64,000 nt of DNA from Bacillota bacterium (GCA_023421955.1 JAEZSE010000023.1:68485-132484), one strand, 5' to 3'. Shown: positions 25,562 through 34,510, numbered from the stretch's first letter. Made by a program: numbers and translations. Notes: a model not told the origin generated them from the letters alone.

Positions 25562-28057
25562 TCACCTCACCAGCGTGTTGACTTGCGGCAACTCGTCCGG
25601 TGTCTCCTGCTTATACTTCATGTCCAGATAATACTTCACGATCTCTTTGGCCGTAAAGCTGGACATCGCTCCCTGGTAGCCGCTTGGAATATAGACGACC
25701 ACGGCAATCTCGGGCTTATCCTTTGGCGCATAGGCCACAAACCAGGAATTGTTTTCCAGGTCGATGGTCTGGCTCACTTCCGCCGTGCCGGTCTTGCCGC
25801 CAATCTGGTCTGCATACTCATAATTCTCAAAGAAGGCGGCCGCCGTGCCCTCCTCTTCCTCACTGACCACGTCTGCCATGCCCTCGCGGATCTTTTGCAG
25901 ATAAAGGTCGGGCACGCCCAGATTGCGGATGAGCTTCGGCTGAGTGGCCTGCACCACGCCCTCCGGCGTGATGACGGATTTCACCAGCCGGGCCTCAAAC
26001 ACGTCGCCGCCATTGACCAGCGCAGACACATAACGAGCCATCGCAATCGGTGTGACCAATGTGACCGACTGGCCGATACCGGTTTCGATTGTCATATTGC
26101 CATTCCACTTAATCTCATATAAGCTTGCTGAAATGCTGGAATCCAGCGACATTTGGTCTGATGTCAGTTTTTGTATATCCGCATTGGAAAGCTTCAACTC
26201 ATTGCGTAGGATTGCGCGGATGTCCGGGCCCCACTCTTGAAGCCCTGCGTTTACAAGATCCATAGTCATAATTGCTGCTTCCGAATACTTCTCATCGGAG
26301 TAAGTGAGGTTTGCTTTGCCACAGGCCTCCTTCATCAGGCTGACAATCTTCTTCTTCACCAGAGCCGCCACGCCGCTCATGTGATCCTTGCTGTAAAGCG
26401 ATGCTTGACTGCCCACCTGTCCGGCCACTTCATTGGGCAACTCAATTTCAGTTTTAGAGGTAAGCCCAAGCAGATCAGCCCATTTGTTCAACCGGTCGAT
26501 GCCCACCTCGTCTGCAACCTTGAAAAAGAAGAAGTTGCAGGAGTTTTTGATTGCTTCCACGATAGTCTGATTTGAATGCGCTGAAAATGGCCTGACCCAG
26601 CAGGCCGGGCCTTGCTCACTTTTATTCTTTACATACTTGTTGTAGTGGCCCTCGTCGTCGATCTTCTCCTCTGGCGTGATTTTCTTCTCCATAAGCCCGG
26701 CCAGGCCGGTGGCCATCTTGAACACAGACCCCGGCGTGCCGCGGGAGGAGATGGCATTGTTGAACAAGGGGTTGGTGTCATCATCGGTGAGCAGCTTGAA
26801 GTCCTCCGACGAGATGCCAAGGCCACCATTGAACAAATTCAGGTCAAAGGTGGGATAAGAAGCCATTGCCAGCACTTCGCCGTTTTCTACGTCCATCACC
26901 ACGGCGGCGCCCACTTGAGCGTAATGGATTTTGTCGTCAATACGGTCTTTCAGAAGCGCGTCATATTTCTCCTGATCATCGCGATATTTCGTCTCCTGCG
27001 CCGCACGGATCTGGGCAATGTTTTCGGCCAACGCCTCCTCCAGGCGCTTCTGCAGCTTGGAGTCGATCGTGAGGATCACGTTATTGCCATTTTTGGGGCT
27101 TTTATTGTCCGATTCGATTACACGGGCAACCTTGCCCAGGTTGTTCACTTCCACCACCTGCAAGCCGGTGCGCTCGTTGGTGTTGCCGGACAAATCCGCT
27201 TCCTTATTTGCCTCGATGCCCGATACACCGATCAGGTCGTCGCGCTTGTAACCCTTTTCGCCATACTCCACAATTGTGGGTTCGTCGGTCATGCGGCCCA
27301 GATAACCGATGATATGGGCTGCCATCGATTTGTTCGGATAAACTCTGGAGCTGCTCTGGCTGATTTGCAGCCCCGGCATGTCAATGGCGTCGCGCTCGAT
27401 CATCGCGACTGTTTTCATATCGATGCCCTTGGCCAACGTGATCGGCACATAGCTGCTGTAGAAACTCGTGCGGATCTCCTGCCAAACTGACATTACCTTG
27501 AAAGCTTCATCATAGCTGGCTTCGGCTGGTATTTTATAGTACTCCCTGTACTGGTTGAAAATCTGCTCCGGCGTGCCATCCTTATAGATTTTTTTGGACG
27601 AGCTGCAGTTATAGTCCTTCCATTCCTTCACACGGTTTTCGTAAGCTTTGGCATTATCCTGCTTGTTTATGTTGGGCCAGTAGAAATCAAAGGTGCCGTC
27701 TTCCAACTTGCGGATGGCAAAGGTGGAGAGAAAGTTTCCGCCGTTCTGCTCCACGATCTGCACGGCTTTCAGAATGCCTTTGGAATAGGCAATGCGATCT
27801 TTCTCTCCTGTGCGGCTGGGATCGCGTACAAATTCCAGCGTGTAGCTTGTTTTATTATAAGCAAGCGGCAGGCCGTTGCGGTCCAGGATCTTGCCGCGCT
27901 CACCGGTCAGACGAATTCTCTTAAGAGAGAATTCCTCAGCTTTATTTAAGTATTCCTCGCCTTTCACCAGCTGCAGACTGAAAAGCTGCACAGCAAGCAA
28001 CACGATGATCACCACAAAGATCACACCTGTGACCGTATAGCGTCCTTGATTCTTCAT
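25562..28057 (-). CDS. mrdA: Penicillin-binding protein 2 (class B transpeptidase)
   Basis: An 831-residue elongation-specific transpeptidase. An N-terminal membrane anchor ('TGVIFVVIIVLLAVQLFSLQLVKG') is followed by the dimerisation domain ('GERGKILDRNGLPLAYN'), a long insert and the transpeptidase domain. The catalytic triad motifs are visible: 'GTPGSVFKMATG' (SxxK), 'NSCNFFFFKV' (SxN) and 'GGKTGTAEVSQ' (KTG). It cross-links the glycan strands that RodA makes. Its length, above the usual 600–700, comes from the region around residues 90–220 and 370–420. It sits between mreD and minD in the shape operon. Confidence 0.94.
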   Translation of the reverse strand: MKNQGRYTVTGVIFVVIIVLLAVQLFSLQLVKGEEYLNKAEEFSLKRIRLTGERGKILDRNGLPLAYNKTSYTLEFVRDPSRTGEKDRIAYSKGILKAVQIVEQNGGNFLSTFAIRKLEDGTFDFYWPNINKQDNAKAYENRVKEWKDYNCSSSKKIYKDGTPEQIFNQYREYYKIPAEASYDEAFKVMSVWQEIRTSFYSSYVPITLAKGIDMKTVAMIERDAIDMPGLQISQSSSRVYPNKSMAAHIIGYLGRMTDEPTIVEYGEKGYKRDDLIGVSGIEANKEADLSGNTNERTGLQVVEVNNLGKVARVIESDNKSPKNGNNVILTIDSKLQKRLEEALAENIAQIRAAQETKYRDDQEKYDALLKDRIDDKIHYAQVGAAVVMDVENGEVLAMASYPTFDLNLFNGGLGISSEDFKLLTDDDTNPLFNNAISSRGTPGSVFKMATGLAGLMEKKITPEEKIDDEGHYNKYVKNKSEQGPACWVRPFSAHSNQTIVEAIKNSCNFFFFKVADEVGIDRLNKWADLLGLTSKTEIELPNEVAGQVGSQASLYSKDHMSGVAALVKKKIVSLMKEACGKANLTYSDEKYSEAAIMTMDLVNAGLQEWGPDIRAILRNELKLSNADIQKLTSDQMSLDSSISASLYEIKWNGNMTIETGIGQSVTLVTPIAMARYVSALVNGGDVFEARLVKSVITPEGVVQATQPKLIRNLGVPDLYLQKIREGMADVVSEEEEGTAAAFFENYEYADQIGGKTGTAEVSQTIDLENNSWFVAYAPKDKPEIAVVVYIPSGYQGAMSSFTAKEIVKYYLDMKYKQETPDELPQVNTLVR

Positions 28058-28088
28058 GAAACCTCCGCGGGGCAGGACAACCCCAATG

Positions 28089-28607
28089 TTATCGTCCGAA
28101 GTAAATCAGGCCCGGGCGCCTGCGCTCATGCTTGAGCATGGAGCTGTAAAACAGCAAGTGGAAGGGGATGGTCACCCCCATCGTGAGAGCAGCCGAGCCA
28201 AGAAGCCTGAACACCACGCCGCCCGAAAAGGCGATGGGCATGCGGCCCAGGTAAATAAGCAGCGCCAGGATCAACTGTCTGGCCAGGAAAGCGCCTGCCG
28301 CGATGCCCGCAGGCAGAAAAGCGTTTTCACGAAAGAACCGCCCACCATACACACCGGCCAGCCAGGGAGCCACCAGATAGGGGATGGCATAGGGACCGAT
28401 ACCCTGGCCGAACAGGATATCCACCATCAGCCCCGCAGCCGCACCCATAAAGGCCACAGGGATTGGCTGCCAGAGCATGGACGCGGGGATGAGCACGGCG
28501 AAGATCAGATCGGGCGAAACCGACGTAAGGCCAAAGGCGGGCAGCACGGCGGTCTGCAGCAGAAACGCGGCGATCAGGGAAACTGCCGTTACAAGGGCTT
28601 GCCTCAA
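28089..28607 (-). CDS. mreD: Rod-shape-determining membrane protein MreD
   Basis: A 172-residue membrane protein with five or six hydrophobic segments, the typical size and profile of MreD. The N-terminus 'AAFLLQTAVLPAFGLTSVSPDLIFAVLIPASML' matches the family opening (Q near the first segment, 'PDL'). It links MreC and MreB to the elongation synthases. Its start overlaps the mreC stop (ATGA). The assignment relies on profile plus the strongly conserved position between mreC and mrdA. Confidence 0.88.
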   Translation of the reverse strand: MRQALVTAVSLIAAFLLQTAVLPAFGLTSVSPDLIFAVLIPASMLWQPIPVAFMGAAAGLMVDILFGQGIGPYAIPYLVAPWLAGVYGGRFFRENAFLPAGIAAGAFLARQLILALLIYLGRMPIAFSGGVVFRLLGSAALTMGVTIPFHLLFYSSMLKHERRRPGLIYFGR

Positions 28608-29620
28608 TTCCCCTCGCCTCCTTTATCCTCCGAGTCACTCTGCTGAGTGCCGACGCTGGGAGCAGGAGACGCGCTTTGTGTGCCGCCTGATGAACCATCC
28701 GGCTCGCCACCCTCCGGCAGCGCAGTGCCATCGGGTTCAGCAGTGGCACCATCCGTGGGATTGGCTGTCATAGTGGCATCTTTTGCACGGCGGATGATCA
28801 GCACATAGTCCAGGTGGGCAAAATCCACATAGGGGATCAATGTGGTCAGCGCATTGTCACCGCGACCCACTTCGCCGATCGTGCCCACCGGGATGCCTTT
28901 GATCGTGAGTCCGTCAAAATCCGAGGTCACCACCTTGCTGCCCGGCACAACCTCCGATTCCTTCGGCAAGTGGAGAATTTCACATACGGCAGTTTGAGAA
29001 TTTGGGTCACTTGCGCCGTGCAGCATGCCCTGGTCGCGGGAGCTTTCAATAACAACGCTGATGGCGCTGGTGCGGTCGATAATCGCCATCACCTTGCATG
29101 TAGTCGGATACACCTCAATGATGGTGCCAACCATGCCCTTGTCATTGACCACGGTCATGTCTCTTACCACGCCGTCATTGCTGCCCCGGTTCAATTCGAA
29201 ATAAAAGAACCAGCTGCCCGGATCCCTGCCGGTCACGCGAGCAGTGATATACTCGTAGTTAGGGAATTCTTCCTGATATTTAAGCAAATCTTTCAGCCGT
29301 TCGTTTTCCAGCTGGATGTCTTGCATGATCTCATTGGCAGTATCCAACTGCATCACGCGCAGCTTCAATTGCTCATACTCCTTATCCACATCCCGCGCAC
29401 CGAATAACCTAAGCACAAATTCCTTGACCGACGAGGCAAAGCCGCTGGCGCCTTTCACCGCTGGCGCGGCCAAAGACCCCACAGCGCCTTTCACCGCATT
29501 GTCTCCAGCTTTATCGCGCTCCTGCTGATCGGCGATGAAAAATGTGGTAGCAAAGAAAATCACCAGCAAGGCCAGCAGCCCCACCAAGGCCATCCATGGT
29601 TTAAATCGGAATCGAGGCAT
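28604..29620 (-). CDS. mreC: Rod-shape-determining protein MreC
   Basis: A 338-residue bitopic protein: one N-terminal transmembrane segment ('MALVGLLALLVIFFATTFF'), a coiled-coil ('EYEQLKLRVMQLDTANEIMQDIQLENERLKDLL') and the beta-rich MreC domain ('YITARVTGRDPGSWFFYFELNRGSNDGV', 'GMVGTIIEV', 'SDFDGLTIKGIPVGTIGEV'). The C-terminal tail of about 60 residues after the fold is a low-complexity Thr/Pro/Ser/Gly stretch. It scaffolds PBP2–RodA outside the membrane. It is coupled to mreD and lies 25 bp after mreB. Confidence 0.93.
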   Translation of the reverse strand: MPRFRFKPWMALVGLLALLVIFFATTFFIADQQERDKAGDNAVKGAVGSLAAPAVKGASGFASSVKEFVLRLFGARDVDKEYEQLKLRVMQLDTANEIMQDIQLENERLKDLLKYQEEFPNYEYITARVTGRDPGSWFFYFELNRGSNDGVVRDMTVVNDKGMVGTIIEVYPTTCKVMAIIDRTSAISVVIESSRDQGMLHGASDPNSQTAVCEILHLPKESEVVPGSKVVTSDFDGLTIKGIPVGTIGEVGRGDNALTTLIPYVDFAHLDYVLIIRRAKDATMTANPTDGATAEPDGTALPEGGEPDGSSGGTQSASPAPSVGTQQSDSEDKGGEGN

Positions 29621-29645
29621 CAGGATTCGTTCTCCAATACAGTTA

Positions 29646-30662
29646 TCATCTGCGTCTTAGCAGATCGTCCAGGTGGTCGAGCATTTTGCCGGCACCCAGC
29701 GCCACACAATCCATCGGGCTTTCCGCCACCAGTGTGGGGATGCCGGTCTCCCGATAAACCAACACGTCCAGACCCTGCAGCAATGCCCCACCACCGGTTA
29801 GAACAATACCACGCTCCATAATGTCGCTGGCCAGTTCCGGCGGTGTGACCTCCAGTGTGGAGCGGAGCATCTCAATGATACTGGCCACGCTGTCTCGCAG
29901 CGCCTCGCGCACATCGCTGGCATACACATCCAGCGTGACAGGCAGGCCGTTGGTGAGGTTACGGCCCTTCACCGTCATGAAATTGTTGATCTTTGGATCA
30001 ACGGCTGCCCCCAGATTGATTTTCAGCTCCTCGGCGGTGCGGTCACCGATCAGCACATTGTACTCCCGCTTGAGATAGGCAGTGACCGCCTCATCCATGC
30101 GGATGCCTCCGATGCGGATGGAACGATAAACAACAATGCCCCCAAAGGAAATCACCGCCGCCTCGCTGGTGCCTCCGCCCAAATCCACCACCATACTGCC
30201 CACAGGCTCGCCCACAGGCAACCCCGCGCCAATGGCTGCTGCCATCAGTTCCTCGGCGATGAAGGCCTCGCGTACACCGGCTTTGCGGGTAGCTTCCTCC
30301 ACAGCCCGTTTCTCCACATCGGTGATCTCGCAGGGCACACACACAATGGCCCTGGGCGCAAAGCCAATGACACTGCGGCGCTGAAGCGCCCGGCGGATGA
30401 AATAGGACAGCATGGATTGCGTCATCTCAAAGTTGGCAATCACGCCATCGCGCAGCGGCTGCACTGCCAGGATCTCTCCGGGCGTGCGCCCCACCATATC
30501 GCGGGCATCTTCGCCAACGGCCAGTATGTTGCCACCCCTGGCGCTGATCGCCACCACGGACGGCTCACGCACTACAATACCCCGGCCCTGTACATACACG
30601 AGCACACTGTTGGTGCCCAAGTCCACCGCGACATCTCTGCTCCACAGCGACACAGCCGTCAC
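29646..30662 (-). CDS. mreB: Actin-like rod-shape protein MreB
   Basis: A 338-residue bacterial actin. The phosphate-1 motif 'DVAVDLGTNSVLVYVQGRGIVVREPSVVA', phosphate-2 'VVDLGGGTSEAAVIS' and adenosine motif 'IVLTGGGALLQGLD' are clear. It forms membrane filaments that guide sidewall synthesis. The start is GTG 30662, which overlaps the maf stop (GTGA) and has GAAGGGGA before it; the longer frame runs into maf. It is the first of the mreBCD set. Confidence 0.95.
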   Translation of the reverse strand: MTAVSLWSRDVAVDLGTNSVLVYVQGRGIVVREPSVVAISARGGNILAVGEDARDMVGRTPGEILAVQPLRDGVIANFEMTQSMLSYFIRRALQRRSVIGFAPRAIVCVPCEITDVEKRAVEEATRKAGVREAFIAEELMAAAIGAGLPVGEPVGSMVVDLGGGTSEAAVISFGGIVVYRSIRIGGIRMDEAVTAYLKREYNVLIGDRTAEELKINLGAAVDPKINNFMTVKGRNLTNGLPVTLDVYASDVREALRDSVASIIEMLRSTLEVTPPELASDIMERGIVLTGGGALLQGLDVLVYRETGIPTLVAESPMDCVALGAGKMLDHLDDLLRRR

Positions 30663-31258
30663 TCCCCTTCTATCATCGTCAACGCCCGGTATCCGGCTTC
30701 CCCGACTGTCTGCGCCAGGAGCTTTCGCAAAGCTGCCTTGGGCAGACCCATCACGTTGAAATAGCATCCTGAAATCCCGCCGATATACTCACCGGCTTTG
30801 CCCTGTATGCCATATGCCCCGGCCTTGTCCATCGGCTCGCCGGTGGCAATGTAATCCTCAATATCCTGCTCTGTCATCCAGTTGAAACGAACCAGTGTGC
30901 GCTCCCAAATGCTGAAAAGCCCGCCCTGCCACGCCAGGCACACTCCTGTCACCACAGCATGCTCGCGGCCTCGCAGAAGCTTAAGCATACGCCTGGCATC
31001 CGGCAAGTCTGCCGGCTTTCCGAGGATCCGCCCATCCACAGCAACTACGGTGTCTGCCGCAATCACCATCGCGTCTGGCCATAACAAGCGTGCAACGGTT
31101 GCCTTCCGGCGGGCCAACTCCTCAGCCGCTTGCTCCGGCGACGCGCCTTCCGGCACTGTCTCGTCGGCATCGGTGGGGGCCACAAGAAAATTAAAACCCA
31201 TCTCTTCCAGCAACTGCTTCCGCCTGGGGCTGCCGGAAGCCAGCACAACCTGGGGCAT
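30659..31258 (-). CDS. maf: Maf family nucleoside triphosphate pyrophosphatase
   Basis: A 199-residue Maf/YhdE-type house-cleaning pyrophosphatase that hydrolyses non-canonical or selected NTPs. Diagnostic are 'VVLASGSPRRKQLLEEMGF' at the start, 'AADTVVAVDGRILGKPADLPDARRML' in the middle and 'GAYGIQGKAGEYIGGISGCYFNVMGLP' at the end. ATG 31258 overlaps the DUF4321 stop (TGATG). Linkage of maf to mreBCD is common in Bacillota. Confidence 0.94.
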   Translation of the reverse strand: MPQVVLASGSPRRKQLLEEMGFNFLVAPTDADETVPEGASPEQAAEELARRKATVARLLWPDAMVIAADTVVAVDGRILGKPADLPDARRMLKLLRGREHAVVTGVCLAWQGGLFSIWERTLVRFNWMTEQDIEDYIATGEPMDKAGAYGIQGKAGEYIGGISGCYFNVMGLPKAALRKLLAQTVGEAGYRALTMIEGE

Positions 31259-31518
31259 CAGCGCCTCCAGAAGTAGAACAGCAGCCCGCAAATCAAGCCC
31301 GCCACGCTGCCTGGAGTGATGCGAAGCTCAATGCCGAAGGTGAGCTTCAGGAGATACAAGTCGACCGAAAAGGGTGCTGTAGTGGTGCCGATCGTAAGCC
31401 CTGTGTCCAGGCTGGGCGGCAATATGGTTAGCAAAAGCTGCCAGATAACCCCGCCAATCAAAACGCCGGCCAGCAAAACCAGCAGCAGAACACCCGCTTT
31501 TCTTCCCCCGTTTTTCAC
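31258..31518 (-). CDS. DUF4321 domain-containing membrane protein
   Basis: A small membrane protein with two hydrophobic segments ('AGVLLLVLLAGVLIGGVIWQLLL' and the C-terminal 'GSVAGLICGLLFYFW') and the intervening 'DTGLTIGTTTAPFSVDLYLLKLTFGIELRITPGS', which matches DUF4321. GTG 31518 is chosen (86 residues) because the earlier ATG at 31557 overlaps a TATAAT-like -10 box. The family is regularly found just before maf in Clostridia; its function is unknown. It is the first gene of the shape operon. Confidence 0.82.
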   Translation of the reverse strand: MKNGGRKAGVLLLVLLAGVLIGGVIWQLLLTILPPSLDTGLTIGTTTAPFSVDLYLLKLTFGIELRITPGSVAGLICGLLFYFWRR

Positions 31519-31555
31519 GGCAAGCCCCCGGAAAGAGTATTTTTTTACAAGGTAC

Positions 31556-31584
31556 ATTATAACATAGCTGTCATAGGGTGTATA
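31556..31584 (-). promoter_or_regulatory. Candidate promoter of the DUF4321–maf–mre–rod operon
   Basis: On the minus strand TATACA (31584–31579), a 17-bp spacer and TATAAT (31561–31556) lie just upstream of the DUF4321 gene. The -35 box is weak (4 of 6), the -10 box perfect. Confidence 0.4.
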
Positions 31585-31724
31585 CAGAACGGGACCGTAG
31601 AATGGCTTGCAAACTATGCATTTTGATGAAGAAACTGTAAATAATTCATGAAAAAAAGTAGAATTCCTATTTTATTAGCGAACTATTTTCTATGATTCCG
31701 TTTGCGAATCAATGAGAAACAAGA

Positions 31725-31752
31725 GCGGGGCAGCTCGCCAGAACCACCCCGC
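31725..31752 (-). terminator. Probable terminator after the tandem-domain lipoprotein gene
   Basis: GCGGGG and CCCCGC (31747–31752 and 31725–31730) can pair around a 16-base loop, followed on the minus strand by a T-rich stretch (TCTTGTTTCTC). The loop is long, so this is moderate evidence. The rest of 31585–31760 is AT-rich and shows nothing else I can name. Confidence 0.5.
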
Positions 31753-31760
31753 AAGATGTG

Positions 31761-33143
31761 CTATTGCCTCAATTTCTTGATCACCGAATCGCGCTTCTCC
31801 CCGGGCTTCACGTCAGGCCGGTACAATAACTCAGCCATTTTCCAGTCAAGCGCGGCCCAATCCTGCACATGGGCTGAATAATTGAACACACTGTCGGGCC
31901 AGGCGTCGCTTGTGTGCTCAAAGCCCAGCGCGCGCATCAACATGCGGAGGAACTGTGTGCGGGCGGCGGCTTTGTCCTCAAAGTCGGTGGCGGCACCAAT
32001 CACACACTTGGCGATATTGCCGCCCTTGGCGCGGCTGATCGAGAAATAGCCGGACTCATTGCCAGCCATCGCAGGATACTCCCGCCTGAGGTCTGCTGCT
32101 GGCTGATAAGAGATTATCATCGTGCCGCCGCGTTCCACCTTTTCAAAACCGGGAAAGCCATCGATGGCAGATATCTTTTCCATATAGGAATCCAGCAACT
32201 CCTGTTGCTCCGCTGTGGGCTCACCGGACACTTCAAGCTTGATGGGCGACGCCCATTTGCTCACAATCCCGCTGGAACTGCTACCCCAATAAAACCCAAC
32301 TTCGTTGAAATACTCGATCTGCGCCTGATTGCTGATTGCTGGGTGATTGGCTGAGTTAGGAGCAATGGCCAAGGAAGGATCATAAGCCCACAGCAATGGC
32401 ATGGCCTCCTGGGCTGTCATCCCCACTCCGACACCTGAGCCATAGAGCAGCGAAAGCATCAGCCAATCCTGTTCCGAAGGGGCTGCCGCAATGCTGCCCT
32501 GATCCAGCACGCTGCTGTCACCGCCGCTGCCTGCCGGGCTTTCCGCAAGGCCCATGCCAAGTAGAATCCAGTGCGCAAGCGCTCCGTCGCGTGCCGATTG
32601 ATCGGTCAGGCCATCGGGGATCATCACAGCGGCTTTCCCATTGCCCAGATCCATGGAGCCTACGGCACCGCTGCCCCCATAACCGGGAACGACCGAATTG
32701 CCTTGGTTTTCCGGAAGATAACCGACGATGAAATTGCCACCCGCCGTCACGAGCAGTATCTCCGGCATACCGGCGGTAGCCCGCAGTTTGTTTATGATTG
32801 CTTCCAGTGCCTTGCGGTCCGCCTCGTTGGGCTTGCCGGCCACCTGTATTTTGATTTTCGTTTCCCATTTACCAATGACCGGGCTGCCGTCCTTTTGGCT
32901 GCTGAAGCCCACCGCCTCAAACCGGCTGTAGACACCCTGCTCCAGTACACCGGGCTGAGTGGGCTCCGGGGTGGGAGCAGGAGTTGGTTCCAGCGCGGGT
33001 TCATCGGTGGGTTGGAGCGTGGGTTGCGGCGTAGCTGGCACCTCGGTGGGCGGCACAGTGGTGGCAGCACCATTGGCCGCCAAGTCACAGCCTGCTGTCG
33101 TCAACAGCAATACCGCTGCCAAAATGATGACAAATTTCTTCAT
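31761..33143 (-). CDS. Lipoprotein with two DUF2927-like domains
   Basis: A 460-residue exported lipoprotein: signal peptide and lipobox 'VIILAAVLLLTTAGC', a Thr/Pro/Glu-rich linker (residues 30–70), then two related units. Each opens with a strand pattern 'W..{P/T}IK..V.G.P....', as in 'WETKIKIQVAGKPNEADRKALE' and 'WASPIKLEVSGEPTAEQQELLD', and ends with a 'R..L...L..LG' helix and 'DW...LLY'. The second unit has 'MRALGFEHTSDAWPDSVFNY', close to the DUF2927 consensus. The function is unknown. ATG 33143 follows GAGGAG. The next lipoprotein carries a third unit. Confidence 0.8.
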   Translation of the reverse strand: MKKFVIILAAVLLLTTAGCDLAANGAATTVPPTEVPATPQPTLQPTDEPALEPTPAPTPEPTQPGVLEQGVYSRFEAVGFSSQKDGSPVIGKWETKIKIQVAGKPNEADRKALEAIINKLRATAGMPEILLVTAGGNFIVGYLPENQGNSVVPGYGGSGAVGSMDLGNGKAAVMIPDGLTDQSARDGALAHWILLGMGLAESPAGSGGDSSVLDQGSIAAAPSEQDWLMLSLLYGSGVGVGMTAQEAMPLLWAYDPSLAIAPNSANHPAISNQAQIEYFNEVGFYWGSSSSGIVSKWASPIKLEVSGEPTAEQQELLDSYMEKISAIDGFPGFEKVERGGTMIISYQPAADLRREYPAMAGNESGYFSISRAKGGNIAKCVIGAATDFEDKAAARTQFLRMLMRALGFEHTSDAWPDSVFNYSAHVQDWAALDWKMAELLYRPDVKPGEKRDSVIKKLRQ

Positions 33144-33172
33144 TCGCGTGTTCTCCTCATCCCTATGGATTC

Positions 33173-33916
33173 TCAGCCAGCCGGTCCGGCTGTGACGCCC
33201 GGCTGTGTATGGTAACATTGCTCCAACACGCCCATCGCTTCCTCCACACCCATTCCAGACTTGATTCCGGGCAGGTAGAGCATGCGTATGAGCTCCCAGT
33301 CCAGTGCCGACGGCTGTTGCACCGTGGTCCACTGGCCATAAAAAACACTATCAGGGTACCTGTCCGAGTCACACATCAGGCCAGCGGCCTGAAGGATTTC
33401 CTCAAACAGAAGGTGGTTGCGGGCTTGCTGGTCGGTCACATCACTGGCGATGGCAATGTTGGCCTGGCGGATTCCGCCGGCGCCATACCGCACGGTGAAA
33501 AACCCCCAGTTCCCCTCCACATAGCCTGGCACGGTGCCATCCATGTCATCCACCGGTACGAAGCTGATGTCCGTGTTCTGGCCATTTTCCACCAATGTGA
33601 TGCCAGGGAACCCCTCCACAGCGTTCAGACCTCCCAATACACAGTGAATCGTGGCCATGTCCTCATCGGTCGGGTCGCCATGCACGGTGGCCCGGATGGG
33701 CACTGTCCATTTGCGGATCCGTTTGTCCGCAATGCCATACTCGCTGCCGAAAGCAATCTCAGCAAAGTAATCAAGCGCTTCACGCTGCTCCGGGTTTTCC
33801 GCAGCTTCCGCAGTGGCAATAGGCGCGACGATTTCAGACCGCCCCATGCCTGCTGCACGGCCACATCCGGGGAGAACGGCCAACAAAAGGGCCAACAGAA
33901 TGGAAAGTCTTCTCAC
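33173..33916 (-). CDS. Lipoprotein with one DUF2927-like domain
   Basis: A 247-residue exported lipoprotein: 'MRRLSILLALLLAVLPGC' is a signal peptide with lipobox cysteine at residue 18. The single domain ('WTVPIRATVHGDPTDEDMATIH', 'FEEILQAAGLMCDSDRYPDSVFYGQW', 'LDWELIRMLYLPGIKSGM') is clearly related to both units of the neighbouring longer lipoprotein, including the 'DSVF' and 'LDW...LY' elements. The two genes are 29 bp apart and are probably an operon derived by duplication. No enzyme motif is certain. Confidence 0.78.
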   Translation of the reverse strand: MRRLSILLALLLAVLPGCGRAAGMGRSEIVAPIATAEAAENPEQREALDYFAEIAFGSEYGIADKRIRKWTVPIRATVHGDPTDEDMATIHCVLGGLNAVEGFPGITLVENGQNTDISFVPVDDMDGTVPGYVEGNWGFFTVRYGAGGIRQANIAIASDVTDQQARNHLLFEEILQAAGLMCDSDRYPDSVFYGQWTTVQQPSALDWELIRMLYLPGIKSGMGVEEAMGVLEQCYHTQPGVTAGPAG

Positions 33917-34119
33917 CTTTCCACATCCTTTGAGATTTTAGCACACCTGCAGGCATCCGGAAACAACATTCTTTGAGCTCACAATGGTGTGCACTAGTAA
34001 GGTATAACAGCGACCGTTGTTTTATGAGCCATATCTCTTCTTCAACATATTTCCTGCACTTTCGGCCCGTTGGACACACTGGATTTTTCCCGCATCATCG
34101 CCAGTTTCAGGATTCAGTC

Positions 34120-34147
34120 TTGATTTTCAGATAACTTTGTGTATAAT
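34120..34147 (+). promoter_or_regulatory. Promoter of tRNA-Val
   Basis: TTGATT (34120–34125), a 16-bp spacer and TATAAT (34142–34147) place the start about 7–14 bp before the tRNA. Between 33917 and 34119 I see no gene. Confidence 0.65.
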
Positions 34148-34160
34148 AGAAATGCGATTC

Positions 34161-34237
34161 GGGATCATAGCTCAGCTGGCTAGAGCGCCACGTTGACATC
34201 GTGGAGGTCGATGGTTCGAGCCCATTTGATCCCACCA
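34161..34237 (+). tRNA. tRNA-Val (anticodon GAC), CCA encoded
   Basis: The cloverleaf is clear. The acceptor GGGATCA pairs with TGATCCC, the D arm is GCTC/GAGC, the anticodon stem CCACG/CGTGG encloses the loop TTGACAT (anticodon GAC, reading GUC/GUU), and the T arm contains GGTTCGAGCCC. The 3' ACCA is encoded (34234–34237). Confidence 0.95.
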
Positions 34238-34432
34238 AACCAAATATCCTAGGGTGTGCGTTAGCTCCGTATTTAAACCCACAAATCACAAACGGGAGCC
34301 CGGAGTCCCACATGCATGGATGTCAAGCCCCCTTTGAGGGGAAGGCAGAAAATGCGGGCAGGGCACCCACCTGCCAGTGCGGCGGGTGATTAATTCGGGG
34401 TGGACGGCACCGTGGGATAATAATGTGATGAA
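34238..34432 (+). other. Structured non-coding stretch between tRNA-Val and its terminator
   Basis: About 195 bases with no convincing ORF lie between the tRNA and a strong terminator, so they are probably transcribed. TCCCAC near 34306 can pair with GTGGGA near 34411; inside, GGCAGG/CCTGCC enclose a GCACCCA loop, and CCCC near 34330 can pair with GGGG near 34396. This nested layout resembles a small RNA (6S-like shape), but no signature confirms a class. It may instead be only the trailer of the tRNA transcript. Confidence 0.3.
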
Positions 34433-34467
34433 ACCCCTGAGCAATATTGCTCAGGGGCTTTTCTTTT
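34433..34467 (+). terminator. Rho-independent terminator of the tRNA-Val unit
   Basis: A perfect palindrome CCCCTGAGCAAT/ATTGCTCAGGGG (34433–34456) is followed by CTTTTCTTTTTG, a textbook intrinsic terminator. Confidence 0.9.
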
Positions 34468-34510
34468 TGTTTGGGCACTTCAACCCATCAACTCAACCCA
34501 TCTCTACAAC

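Noticed and set aside
24681..25631. Plus-strand open frame of 316 codons across minD
   Set aside because: Shadow of the minD coding frame, with no ribosome site or family pattern.
34300..34432. T-box-like GGTGG…CACCG sequence
   Set aside because: The terminator is self-contained, no gene follows on that strand, and the spacing differs from the true T-boxes at 59–62.6 kb.
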